A stretch of 64,000 nucleotides of DNA from Primorskyibacter sedentarius (lineage in GTDB: Bacteria > Pseudomonadota > Alphaproteobacteria > Rhodobacterales > Rhodobacteraceae). The translations under genes and the position numbers were made by a program. Shown here in pieces: positions 50,561 to 60,309 of this stretch. The stretch covers positions 20,230 through 84,229 of the forward strand of contig NZ_SLZU01000017.1 of NCBI RefSeq assembly GCF_004342065.1. The letters are read 5' to 3'. The first letter of the stretch is position 1. Every line of letters starts with the position of its first letter. The notes beneath the pieces were generated by a model that worked only from the letters and a program-made list of their open reading frames with translations, did not search any database and was not told the origin of the DNA.

Positions 50561-51790
50561 ATGGCTGACACGCTTATTTCCGTCGATCTTTCGGAAAATC
50601 CGCACACGAATGAAAAGGTGCACAACCGCTGGCATCCCGATATTCCAATCGCTGTCTGGGTGGAACCGGGTGACGATTTCAAGATCGAGACCTACGACTG
50701 GACCGGCGGGCAGATCGCCAATGATGATGATGCCGCCGACGTGCGTGACGTCGAGCTGGAACAGGTCCACTACCTGTCCGGTCCGATCGGTGTCAAAGGG
50801 GCAGAGCCGGGCGATCTGCTGAAGGTTCACATCCTTGATATCGGCGCCAAGGAAGAGATGAACTGGGGTTTCAACGGCTTCTTTTCCAAGCAGAATGGCG
50901 GCGGTTTCCTGACCGAGCATTTCCCCGAGGCGCAGAAATCCATCTGGGATTTCCACGGCATGTTCACCTCGTCCCGCCACGTGCCGGGTGTGAAATACGC
51001 AGGTCTCATCCACCCCGGCCTGATCGGCTGTCTTCCGGATCGCAAGATGCTGGATATGTGGAACACCCGCGAAAAGGCCCTGTTCGACACCGAGCCTGAC
51101 CGCGTGCCCCAGCTTGCGGCACTGCCCACAACGCAAGCTGCCCATATGGGGGCGATGCAAGGCGATGCACGGGCCGCCGCTGCAGCCGAAGGCGCCCGGA
51201 CCGTGCCGCCCCGTGAACATGGCGGCAACTGCGATATCAAGGATCTTTCGCGCGGGTCGACCTGCTATTTCCCGGTCTATATCGACGGCGCGGGCCTTTC
51301 GATGGGCGATCTGCACTTCAGCCAGGGCGATGGCGAGATCACTTTCTGCGGCGCCATCGAAATGGCCGGCTGGCTGCATATCCAGGTGGAACTGATCAAG
51401 GGCGGGATGGAGAAATACGGCATCCGGAACCCGATCTTCAAACCTTCGCCAATCACGCCGAAATACGATGATTACCTGATCTTTGAAGGGATCTCTGTCG
51501 ACGAGGATGGCGGTCAGCACTATCTGGACGTGCATATCGCCTACCGTCAGGCCTGCCTGAACGCGATCGAGTATCTCAAGAAATTCGGCTACACCGGGGC
51601 ACAGGCCTATGCGATCCTCGGGACTGCGCCTGTGCAGGGGCATATCTCGGGCGTTGTGGATATTCCGAACGCCTGCGCAACACTCTGGTTGCCGAACGAG
51701 ATCTTCGATTTTGACATCATGCCCGGTGCCGATGGCCCGACGAAGCACCTTGATGGTTCGGTGGACATCCCGCTGGCCCCGGATCTGTAA
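50561..51790 (+). CDS. fmdA: formamidase FmdA (acetamidase/formamidase family)
   Basis: A 409-residue amidohydrolase releasing ammonia and formate from formamide. Typical stretches are HNRWHPDIPIAVWVEPGDDF, GFFSKQNGGGFLTEHFPEAQKS, EHGGNCDIKDLSRGSTCYFPV and the late AYAILGTAPVQGHISGVVDIPNAC. The length matches characterised formamidases. It directly follows urtE by 23 bases, so uptake and hydrolysis are co-expressed; acetamide and small amides are possible alternative substrates. Confidence 0.96.
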   Translation: MADTLISVDLSENPHTNEKVHNRWHPDIPIAVWVEPGDDFKIETYDWTGGQIANDDDAADVRDVELEQVHYLSGPIGVKGAEPGDLLKVHILDIGAKEEMNWGFNGFFSKQNGGGFLTEHFPEAQKSIWDFHGMFTSSRHVPGVKYAGLIHPGLIGCLPDRKMLDMWNTREKALFDTEPDRVPQLAALPTTQAAHMGAMQGDARAAAAAEGARTVPPREHGGNCDIKDLSRGSTCYFPVYIDGAGLSMGDLHFSQGDGEITFCGAIEMAGWLHIQVELIKGGMEKYGIRNPIFKPSPITPKYDDYLIFEGISVDEDGGQHYLDVHIAYRQACLNAIEYLKKFGYTGAQAYAILGTAPVQGHISGVVDIPNACATLWLPNEIFDFDIMPGADGPTKHLDGSVDIPLAPDL

Positions 51791-51864
51791 CCCAGAGCGT
51801 CCAATTCGCTGTGGGCGGGCCATGTGTCCGCCCCGGCAGTCTCTTTCCGCGAAGGATACCGCCC

Positions 51865-52194
51865 ATGCCCTATTACGACTACCAATGCGACACCTGCGGC
51901 CCATTTACCGAACTCGGCAGCATGGCGACGTTTGACCAGCCCTGTGCCTGCCCCGACTGTGGCGCCTCGGCGCGCCGCGTGCTGCTTCAGGCCCCGATCC
52001 TTGCCAATATGGACAAAGCCCGCCGCACGGCTTTTGCCACGAACGAACGCGCCGCGCACGAGCCGAAATCCACGCGAAGCCACGGGCCGGGCTGCGGGTG
52101 CTGCTCTGGCAAGAAAAAACCCAGCCGCACATTGCACAGGCCGGACGGATCAAAGAGCTTTCCAACGGCCCGTCCATGGATGATCTCTCACTGA
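51865..52194 (+). CDS. fmdB: FmdB family zinc-ribbon protein
   Basis: A 109-residue protein. Its N-terminal 50 residues are an FmdB zinc ribbon (MPYYDYQCDTCGPF, then CACPDCGASARRVL) with four Cys ligands. A basic tail with a Cys-rich GPGCGCCSGKK follows. FmdB was named as a putative regulator of formamidase genes in Methylophilus; its mechanism is not settled. The ATG at 51865 begins exactly at the zinc ribbon. Last gene of the urt-fmd operon. Confidence 0.9.
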   Translation: MPYYDYQCDTCGPFTELGSMATFDQPCACPDCGASARRVLLQAPILANMDKARRTAFATNERAAHEPKSTRSHGPGCGCCSGKKKPSRTLHRPDGSKSFPTARPWMISH

Positions 52195-52435
52195 AGGTTT
52201 CGCCGGAATTTGGCCCAGTGTGCCGCAGCCAGCCCCTGTTGTTTCTGCACCGATGAAGCACTGAACACGCAGTTCGGCTGGATATTGCGTTGACGAAGAC
52301 ATGAGTGGGTGTAGCGATAGTCTGGCGCTTAGCGGGGTGGGTGCCTGTTATCGAGATAATTTTTCTCAATCGTACGGTTTATACGAATCGCTTTTAAGGA
52401 GATGATGGGCCGCATTATTCAATCGGAGTTTGATA

Positions 52436-55400
52436 ATGCGGCATCTCGTTTCCTTGGCCCTCGCGTCTTGCCTTTGGTCGCCGATGGTCGGACCTGCCGC
52501 CGCGTTCGAGAAGGATGCGCAAACCAACGCAGCCCATCTTGCAAGCTTGCCTTTGCCCAGCAGCCTGCCGCTGATCGATTACGAAAACATTCTGTTCCCG
52601 TGGATCGCCAAACGCGAATACGCGGCGCTTGGCTGGCACCGGGACAAAGGCTGGCGCGACACCGGCCCGTTTGTTTTCAACATGAGCTTCGGCATCCATC
52701 CGGCCGTGCGCATGTACTACTCGCCCGAGGTCATTTCCTGGCTTGAGAATGGCCGCGAAGGGGAGATCGCTGACGGTGCGATTATCATCAAGGAGATGGC
52801 GACTCCGCCCGCGGGCCCTTACAACGAATACCGCGCTCAACTGGTCGAAAAATACAAAGACGATCCGGCACGGGTCGAGGAGGAAATGGCAGAGTACACC
52901 TACTCTGCGGGCGGTCTGAACTGGACCGTTCTTGTCAAGGACAGCAAGCTTTCACATGGCGGGTGGTTCTTTGCCTCGGTCTATTTCGCGGATGAAAAGA
53001 CCATGAAGGCGCGCAGCCCTGTCATTGACGAATTCAAACCTCCCTACAGCCCGCCGCTAGGCGCAGGGGGGGACGGGATGTGCATGCGCTGCCATGCCTC
53101 GGCGGCAGAAGAGCTGATCTTCGCAGCGCTTGAGAATGTCGAAAGATATCCGGGTGAACCGGTGATCTACCGCGTGGACGAGAGTTGGCGAGATCTGCCC
53201 AGACCGCAAAAGCCCGCCTTCGGAGCGTCCCTGGCGGACATGATAAAATCCTATGTCGATGATGCGCATGATCCGGCCGCGATGCGCGCGGCACATGTTG
53301 CGGCAGCGACAGCTTCGCCCGTAGATGTGAACCCCGCTTTCAAAGAGATGTTTCCGCCCGAAGGGGGGATTGATGTCCCGCCCGCAAAGCTGCAAACCCT
53401 GCCCAGCGAATGGCTGGATCACGTGCCCGCCCGCCCGGACGACACCCAGCATTTCCTGACGTCGGACAATTGCATCGGCTGCCATGGCGGTCTGGGCGGT
53501 GCGCCATCTGGTGTCACGATGTTCATCAAGAGCGGCCCGGAATATGGCGAGGGTTACAATATTTCGGAATACGGCGAATGGCGCTGGTCCCCGATGGGGC
53601 TTGCCGGGCGGGACCCGATCTTTTTTGCGCAGCTGGAATCCGAATTTGCGTTGCTGGAACAAGCCGGGGCAGGGGACTTGTCGGACAATCTCGGCACGAC
53701 CTGCCTGTCTTGTCACGGCGCGATGGGGCAACGCCAGTTAGAGATTGATGCCCACGCAAACCCCGAGATGGGGCTTGAAGGCAATGTCTTCAAACCTGAA
53801 TACATCCTGCTTCACGATCCGCTGACAACAGCTCAGCTGGAGCAACAGATCGCAGATGGCACCTATCCCTACCACGAATATGGCAACCTCGCGCGCGAGG
53901 GCATTTCATGTGCGGTATGCCATCACATCGCGCCGCCAGAACAGGCCAGCGGGCAGCCCGCTTATAACAAACTGGACACCTATCTGATGAACGGGACGAC
54001 GGGTGTGTTCCGGACCAATCCGGCTGACGAGTTGATCGGGCCTTTCGCGGATGTGCGCCAAAAGCCGATGGAGAACGCGATGGGCATAACGCCCGTGCAT
54101 GACGCGTATATCAAGGACAGCGAGATGTGCGGCGCCTGCCATACGATCAATCTGCCCAATGTGGATGCGCCAACCGATGCGCCGCTACCCGGCTTCACCG
54201 ATGCCGAACAGGCCATTCTGAACCAGGCGGCAAAGAACGCCGTGGCGTTTCTGTCTGACCAATATGGTGCAACCTATCGCGAACCTTTGGTCCAGTTTCA
54301 GCATTCCGTCGAACAGGCGACCTTTCTTGAATGGCAGAACAGCGAATTCGCTGATCCGGGCACGGCCAAGTCCTGCCAGGATTGCCATATGAAGGGGAAT
54401 TTTGAGTCCCTGGACGGCAAGATCAAGATCGACAGTCTGACCACGCAGATCGCCTCGATCCAGGACAGCAACCTGCCCGAAGTGGCTAATTCCTTGCCCC
54501 ATTCCGAAATCGATGTCCCGTTCAGAGATGACTACAAACGCCACAGTTTCGTCGGGTTGAACGCGTTTATGGTCGAGATGTTGTCGCAGTTCGATGAGGA
54601 AATGGGCCTTGGTCCCAAGGATCCAATGACTTATGCCACCAACGGCGCGCAGCTTTCCATCGACACGATGATGTTGCAGGCCCGAGACGAGACGGCAGAT
54701 GTCCGGATCGAAAGCCTGACGGGTATGGATGGGGGGTTGGAGGCCGTCGTCAGCGTTGACAACAAGACAGGCCACCGTTTGCCTTCCGGCGTGGGGTTTC
54801 GGCGCGCGTTTTTGGAGGTGAGGGTCACGGATGCCAGTGGCGCACAGCTGTGGTGCTCGGGGTGCACGAACGGTGCGGGCGTGATCCTGGGACCTGACCA
54901 CCTGCCACTGGAGACCGAGTTTCTGGACGTCGTGCCGGAAGGTGCCAGCGAGGCGCTCTACCAACAGCATCACGATGTGATCGATAGTCAGACGCAGGTC
55001 CAGATCTACGAAGAGCTGACACAGAATGCCGAGAAGGAGTTCACAACAAGCTTTGTCCACCGGGTCTACCACCCAAAGGACAATCGCCTGTTGCCCTGGG
55101 GCGCGGCTGTGCCCGGGACACCCGCCTTCGAGCAAAGGTTCGGGACCTCCGAGGTGACCGCCGCTTTCATGAAGGCAACCATGCCCGAGGGTCGCGCCGA
55201 GCACGATAAAGGCATCTTGGCCGGAAAGGACGCGCTCACATACAAGATCACTCTGCCCGAGGGCGTTGATCCGAGGAGCGTGACGGTATCGGCAACACTC
55301 TTTTCCCAGGCCATCCCACCCTATTATCTGAGACAGCGGTTTGAGACAGCCCCGACTGGCCCAGCGACCCAGCGGCTCTATTTTTTGGCAAGCCGATTGA

Positions 55401-55468
55401 AAACCGAAGGGACCGCGATTGAGAATTGGAAGCTGAGGGTACAAAGCGACAGTGCCCAGCTTCGCTGA
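52436..55468 (+). CDS. exported hexahaem cytochrome c family protein
   Basis: A 1010-residue secreted protein with a signal peptide (about residues 1-23, ending AAA). It contains six CXXCH haem sites: CMRCH (residue 216), CIGCH (346), CLSCH (423), CAVCH (492), CGACH (565) and CQDCH (647). A seventh similar site, CSGC near residue 805, lacks the histidine. The first 200 residues and the last 300 have no haem sites; the C-terminal part contains the GHRLPSGVGFRRAFLEVRV stretch found in several large multihaem proteins, probably a beta-sandwich. It is a periplasmic electron-transfer protein or oxidoreductase of unknown substrate. It converges with the giant fusion gene at 55.7-59.8 kb. CGGAG precedes the chosen ATG. 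Confidence 0.85.
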   Translation: MRHLVSLALASCLWSPMVGPAAAFEKDAQTNAAHLASLPLPSSLPLIDYENILFPWIAKREYAALGWHRDKGWRDTGPFVFNMSFGIHPAVRMYYSPEVISWLENGREGEIADGAIIIKEMATPPAGPYNEYRAQLVEKYKDDPARVEEEMAEYTYSAGGLNWTVLVKDSKLSHGGWFFASVYFADEKTMKARSPVIDEFKPPYSPPLGAGGDGMCMRCHASAAEELIFAALENVERYPGEPVIYRVDESWRDLPRPQKPAFGASLADMIKSYVDDAHDPAAMRAAHVAAATASPVDVNPAFKEMFPPEGGIDVPPAKLQTLPSEWLDHVPARPDDTQHFLTSDNCIGCHGGLGGAPSGVTMFIKSGPEYGEGYNISEYGEWRWSPMGLAGRDPIFFAQLESEFALLEQAGAGDLSDNLGTTCLSCHGAMGQRQLEIDAHANPEMGLEGNVFKPEYILLHDPLTTAQLEQQIADGTYPYHEYGNLAREGISCAVCHHIAPPEQASGQPAYNKLDTYLMNGTTGVFRTNPADELIGPFADVRQKPMENAMGITPVHDAYIKDSEMCGACHTINLPNVDAPTDAPLPGFTDAEQAILNQAAKNAVAFLSDQYGATYREPLVQFQHSVEQATFLEWQNSEFADPGTAKSCQDCHMKGNFESLDGKIKIDSLTTQIASIQDSNLPEVANSLPHSEIDVPFRDDYKRHSFVGLNAFMVEMLSQFDEEMGLGPKDPMTYATNGAQLSIDTMMLQARDETADVRIESLTGMDGGLEAVVSVDNKTGHRLPSGVGFRRAFLEVRVTDASGAQLWCSGCTNGAGVILGPDHLPLETEFLDVVPEGASEALYQQHHDVIDSQTQVQIYEELTQNAEKEFTTSFVHRVYHPKDNRLLPWGAAVPGTPAFEQRFGTSEVTAAFMKATMPEGRAEHDKGILAGKDALTYKITLPEGVDPRSVTVSATLFSQAIPPYYLRQRFETAPTGPATQRLYFLASRLKTEGTAIENWKLRVQSDSAQLR

Positions 55469-55714
55469 GGCCTCGTTCGGCGGGATGGGCGGGGAGCATT
55501 TCCACAGGCCCGTTCTGGAAAGAGTGGGCGTAACGGTGTTGGCTGACTTCTATCCAGCAATGTGTCTTGTGAGCCTCCGGCAAACCCGGCGCGGTTTACA
55601 TAAGCGCTACCGGCCACCAGTGCTTCAACAGTGCAAGGTCCAATGTCGGACTGGCAGTCAAACGGAGCCAGTCAGATGGGGCTGCTCATCGGTAAGCCAT
55701 AGCTACCGCAAAAG

Positions 55715-58700
55715 TCACGCGGTTCGACGTTTTTGCTCTCCCTTCACATCGATGGTGACAATCGAACCATCGAGGCCCGCGCGCACCATCATGCCGTCTC
55801 GAAGCTCGTCGAGGCCGGTACATTTGACGTGCATCAGGATTCCCTTCTCTCGCGCGACGATTGCCATATGGCTTAGCCAACCGCCGACTTCGCTCAGCAC
55901 CCCGCCAGAGCGCTGGACATATGGAAGCCACGCCGGGTTGATCATCCGGCAAACGATAATATCCCCGTCCACGAACCCGGAAAATGCATCGGCAGCCGTG
56001 GCGTTTTCATCGTGGACCACGAACACCCGGCCGGTCACTTCGCAGCTTCCTGATACGCAAGTACCGCCAAGAACCGCCGTTTCGGCCAAGCCATGAATGG
56101 GTGAGGAAGCAGACAAACGTTCACAGTCCCGTAATGTCAGTGATGCCTGTTTCGGAGCGAACACGAGCAGAGTTTCTTGCCGGTCTTTGCGTATCTGAGC
56201 TTCAACTTTTAGGGCTTCAATATCTGTGGTTCCAAGACTGAGAAGTTCGTCCATTTCCAGTTGAAAAATGCGATCTGACAGCCCGGTCTTCTCAGACAAC
56301 GCTAGGACAGCGCGCCGGATCTGAGCAACGATACTTAGTGATTCATGCTTTGCTTGTTCTTTCAGGTCCTGAAATGTGACCGCAAGATCGACGGGGTCGG
56401 CGGGCTCTGTCGTTAGATCATCGGCGAGCCTGAGCGTCGACGGCGTCGCGCTGTCCAATAGGGACCAAAGCAGATCAGGGGCTTCGTTATAGCGAGGCGT
56501 GCTCAACTCGTAATCATAGGTCGCTCTGTGACCCATCAATGCCATCAACGCACGTTTCTGAGCTTTGCCCTTGAGGGCGGCACAATCGTTTATCAGGTTG
56601 ATCGGGGCATGATGCAGAACCGGGTGCATCAGTCGGTTGTACGCATCGGGGTCTCCCTTGGAGTATGTCTCGGCCTCGGTCATTGTAAAGCTAGCCAAGA
56701 TATTGATCTTCGCGGCCTCGACATAGATGTCGCGAACCAGCTTTTCGTGAAGTTGTTCGATGCTTTCGACGATCTTTTTCTGCGTCATGGCTGTGAAATC
56801 CATCGCCTGCCAGACGACCATATCTTCTCGCAATGCCGGGATCGTTTCTTCGCGGAACCGGGTGATCAGGGCAGCCGCTTCTTTGCGCAGTTGGCGCGCT
56901 TTGCCATTAGACACATTCAAGGCCAACAGCGCTTTCAGATCGCAATCGACGTAGGTCAGGCCAAAAAGTGTGGTCAGGTGACCGGGACGCCCTTCTGGCA
57001 GATTGTAATTCACGCCTAACTGACGGCAGGCGATATCAACACTGCCCCCGGCGGCCCAGAGACTACCCATGAGCGAAAACGACAACGGTGTTGGTCGGGG
57101 CAGGACCTCGGACATCTCGTCCCGCATCAGGATCACGTCATTAGGATCGGCGTCCTTGAAATCGTTGAAGATACGCTGCCATTCATCGGTGCGCACCTGT
57201 TCGGAAGAATTCCCACCGGCCAACGAGGTGATATCGCGGCTTTGGACGATCTGGAAACTGCCTTCGGAATAGACCCATTCGATATCCTGGGGCCGCCCGA
57301 AAATAGCCTCGATCTTCTGTCCCAGCTCCAGCAATGGTGTCAGGTCAATCGGCGCGTGGCCGTCGCCGATTGCCGACTGGGTGTAACGCCCAAAGCGCAG
57401 GCTTTGGGGTGTCACGCGTCCCGAAACAAGGTCTTCACCACAGCCTTTTACCAACTCCACCATTGCCAAACCTGGGGCAGCCGGATCTTGGGTGAAGAGT
57501 ACGCCAGCGTACTCTGCGTCCACCATGTGCTGAACGAGGATGTTACCATCATGGCCTGCCGCACCCGGCGCGTCATAGCTTGCAGCCCGCGCGGACGAGA
57601 ATGATTGGGCGACCGTATCAAGGGCCGCGCGCATCCCGCCCTCACGTACTTCCAGAACGCTTTCGAAGACGCCTGCGAAACTTTGGGTGGCCCCGTCTTC
57701 ACCAGCGGCAGAGCTGCGAACGGCGCATGGCTTTTTGCCCATCATACGCCAGATCATCTGCGCGAAACTTTTCTTTCGTTCGCCAGACATTTGGTCATAA
57801 GCCAACAGTGCATCTGTCTGGATCACGACCCCGTCCGGCACTGGAAGGCCTGCATTCTTCAGAACCGACAGGCGGTAAGATTTGTTGCCGCTTTCAGTCA
57901 ATGCCACCGTGTGATCGAGTGGGGCCACACCGCCCAAGAGCTTGCGGACCTTCCAAAGCTGCCATTTATGCAAACTCTCACGGACCAGTTTTTGAATGGC
58001 ACCGGTAACATAGGCGCGTTGCAGCAGCAAAAGCGTCAGGCTTGTGCAGAGGTACATGTTGCCAGCGGCACTTAACCGGAAGACGAGGCCGAACATGAGG
58101 GGTGCTCCGATCAGCCAACACAAGGCTGCCTGCCGCGGGGTTTTCGCAACAGCCCAATGCAGATAAATGCCCGCCAAAACCGTGAACATAATTGGCCAAG
58201 CATAAGCCGGATCGGGCTGTCCCAGGTTTTCTGTCCAGAGGAAGGGCAGAGACGTTGCACCTGCGGCCTGCTCCACCGCGCTTAATCCGAGCATCATGAT
58301 CGGCAGGAAGAGCAGCGCCGCGAGGTTCCGCAACGGAGTTAGCCCCAACTTTGCATAAAACTGCTGTACTGCCCGCGCCTTGCGTGCTGGATCGTGTTTC
58401 AAGCTGTCTTTCAGGGCTTTCAATTCATTGGCATGTTTTGAAGCTACGATTTGGTCCCGCTCAGATTTCAGCGCGATTGGCAAAATCATGATGCGTGACA
58501 AAGCCGACAAAGCGAGCAGGGCCAGCACGAAATGTGACCGTTCGCCGATCCAAAGCAACGCTGCGGCCAACCCGTTCACTCCGATCTGCCAGAACGAGGT
58601 CTGCTGTTCGGCCAGCCATTCCTGGACATGGGGCTTGGGTTCCGGGGCGTCGAAATATTCCCACGGCGTTGTGTACCGACCGAGGAAATCGATGCCCGCC

Positions 58701-59779
58701 TCACTGATCTCCAACCCAAGAACCTGCGACATGAAGCAGCTTCTTCGGTCATAGCAAGCGGCAATCGTCGGTTTGTTTTCCAACGCAGCAATCCGTCGTC
58801 TCAGCTCATCCGTCGGCAGCGCCCGAATGGGAATGTTGATCGCGCCGGGTAGATGCCCTGAAGAAAATTCACCGGGGTAGCGGGTGTCGACGATTTGCAG
58901 GTTTTCGTCGGCTTTAAGGTTCACGAAATCTGACGTGCTCAGCAGAGTATCCTTGTTCGGAAATTCGGGGATCGCCCTGAGGTCGCTAAGCGTGTTGACG
59001 TCCTTGTCACTGAAATCGCGCCCTTCAACGATCCACTTCTCGATGCCGCCTGCTATGAACCGGCAATCGATACCGCGCGCGGCCAGTTCCGCGCAGGTTT
59101 CGCTGCTGCGGTTGCCGTTATGGCAAAACAACACCACACTTTGACCGGCCAGCGGGATATCTGACTGCAGAAAATCGGGGAAGCGAACATGCTGCGCACC
59201 GGGCAGAGTGCCCATCCTGTGTTCGCCGGTTTCCCTTACATCGAAGAAAAGAACAGGTGCGTTCCCATCAGCGTCGTTCAACAGGCGTTCGGCCTCATCT
59301 GTGCTCAATGCGAGCGGGCTTTCCGCCTGTGTGGAATAGCTGGTCTCTTTGAGATCTGTGTCTTTGATCTCTGTCCCGTCAAACTGTGCAGGCCGAACCA
59401 AAGTAGCCTGCAGGCGTGCCAATTCTTCGGATTGCTGTGAGCGATATTGCCAGATGTTGAGCGCGCCAAGCGTGGCCGCGAGCATGAACAAGACGGCGAA
59501 CAGCCAATTTGGAGCGCCCGCTCGACTTTGCCCCGCCTTGGGAGCGAACCCGCATCGCCGTGCGATCAGCGCACCAGCTCCTGTCATCGCGGCAAACCCA
59601 ACGGCAAATACCTGCGACAGTGAAGATACTGACCCAATCACCAGTTCAGGCGATGGAATGGCCAGAGCGAAACTTGGAGTCAATGTCAGGAATGCGAGAA
59701 GCGCAAGTAGGTGCTTCCTGCGGAAACGACCAAGGGCAACAGATCCGATTTTTGCAGTTGTAGCCACTATCCGCACCAT
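55715..59779 (-). CDS. giant fusion: membrane segments, two rhodaneses, YidC-like domain, PEP-synthase/rifampin-phosphotransferase-like domains
   Basis: A 1354-residue protein. Order: three membrane helices (about 24-40, 53-73, 92-110); rhodanese 1 (155-255, active Cys C219 in VVLFCHNGNRS); rhodanese 2 (280-370, C342 in AACYDRRSC); a YidC/Oxa1-like module (400-592) with the cytoplasmic helical hairpin (about 437-475), the PLRNLAALLFLPIMM helix and a further three helices; an ATP-grasp PEP/pyruvate-binding domain (635-850; CAVRSSAAGEDG, IEWVY, QIVQSRDI); a 390-residue helical middle; and a C-terminal phosphohistidine domain with H1304 in GGWLSHMAIVAREKGI. There is no PEP-binding barrel, so it is not PEP synthase. 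The ATP-grasp, middle, His order matches rifampin phosphotransferase. Predicted topology puts the rhodaneses in the periplasm and the kinase parts in the cytoplasm. The start codon is uncertain; function unknown. Confidence 0.85.
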   Translation of the reverse strand: MVRIVATTAKIGSVALGRFRRKHLLALLAFLTLTPSFALAIPSPELVIGSVSSLSQVFAVGFAAMTGAGALIARRCGFAPKAGQSRAGAPNWLFAVLFMLAATLGALNIWQYRSQQSEELARLQATLVRPAQFDGTEIKDTDLKETSYSTQAESPLALSTDEAERLLNDADGNAPVLFFDVRETGEHRMGTLPGAQHVRFPDFLQSDIPLAGQSVVLFCHNGNRSSETCAELAARGIDCRFIAGGIEKWIVEGRDFSDKDVNTLSDLRAIPEFPNKDTLLSTSDFVNLKADENLQIVDTRYPGEFSSGHLPGAINIPIRALPTDELRRRIAALENKPTIAACYDRRSCFMSQVLGLEISEAGIDFLGRYTTPWEYFDAPEPKPHVQEWLAEQQTSFWQIGVNGLAAALLWIGERSHFVLALLALSALSRIMILPIALKSERDQIVASKHANELKALKDSLKHDPARKARAVQQFYAKLGLTPLRNLAALLFLPIMMLGLSAVEQAAGATSLPFLWTENLGQPDPAYAWPIMFTVLAGIYLHWAVAKTPRQAALCWLIGAPLMFGLVFRLSAAGNMYLCTSLTLLLLQRAYVTGAIQKLVRESLHKWQLWKVRKLLGGVAPLDHTVALTESGNKSYRLSVLKNAGLPVPDGVVIQTDALLAYDQMSGERKKSFAQMIWRMMGKKPCAVRSSAAGEDGATQSFAGVFESVLEVREGGMRAALDTVAQSFSSARAASYDAPGAAGHDGNILVQHMVDAEYAGVLFTQDPAAPGLAMVELVKGCGEDLVSGRVTPQSLRFGRYTQSAIGDGHAPIDLTPLLELGQKIEAIFGRPQDIEWVYSEGSFQIVQSRDITSLAGGNSSEQVRTDEWQRIFNDFKDADPNDVILMRDEMSEVLPRPTPLSFSLMGSLWAAGGSVDIACRQLGVNYNLPEGRPGHLTTLFGLTYVDCDLKALLALNVSNGKARQLRKEAAALITRFREETIPALREDMVVWQAMDFTAMTQKKIVESIEQLHEKLVRDIYVEAAKINILASFTMTEAETYSKGDPDAYNRLMHPVLHHAPINLINDCAALKGKAQKRALMALMGHRATYDYELSTPRYNEAPDLLWSLLDSATPSTLRLADDLTTEPADPVDLAVTFQDLKEQAKHESLSIVAQIRRAVLALSEKTGLSDRIFQLEMDELLSLGTTDIEALKVEAQIRKDRQETLLVFAPKQASLTLRDCERLSASSPIHGLAETAVLGGTCVSGSCEVTGRVFVVHDENATAADAFSGFVDGDIIVCRMINPAWLPYVQRSGGVLSEVGGWLSHMAIVAREKGILMHVKCTGLDELRDGMMVRAGLDGSIVTIDVKGEQKRRTA

Positions 59780-60309
59780 CCTTCATTATTCAATTCCATC
59801 CAGCCATTAAACGTGGGTTCTGGTTAACAGTTGATGTATACCAATCAGTTAGACGCCAGTTTCCTGATTTTGGGATCTGGATTGGTGGCGACACTGAATG
59901 GTTCGCGTGGATCAAAATGCGGTTGCCATCGTGCGGTCTGTGACTGCTGTGCGTCTTGAATCTACCTCTCGATTCGGAAGTGGAGTTGACGCCGCAACGA
60001 GGAGTGCGCGGTTGAAATCACTCGTCGAATGCTATTGCTCTGTTGGTGCTGCCTTGGTTGGGCGCTTCACGCGTTCGACCTGACTACTCCCATTGAAAGA
60101 GCAGTGGTTGCCAAGACGCCACCCCCCGGTTTTTCAGTGCCTCATCCTCGCCCTCTTGCTCATAAGGAGACACTTCCGTGAGGGACACTGCGGAACTCTG
60201 GCAGAACGAAAATCGCCAGTTAATAAATTCTTCTTTTTGATCTGCGACGAAAGACACGGTGACATCTGCGTGCGCCGGTATGCGCACATGACAATACTAA
60301 GGAGAACGA
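59780..60309. other. divergent intergenic region, fusion gene / PhnD-like gene
   Basis: About 530 bp without a convincing gene. It should hold promoters for both divergent units. A perfect small dyad, GTGCGC-N6-GCGCAC at 60270-60287, lies 22 bases before the PhnD-like start and overlaps the likely 5' leader; it could be an operator or an RNA hairpin. AAGGAG near 60299 is the ribosome site. Confidence 0.45.

Noticed and set aside
55715..59779. Calling the fusion protein a PEP synthase or PPDK
   Set aside because: Domain order differs and there is no C-terminal PEP/pyruvate TIM barrel, so PEP formation is not expected.
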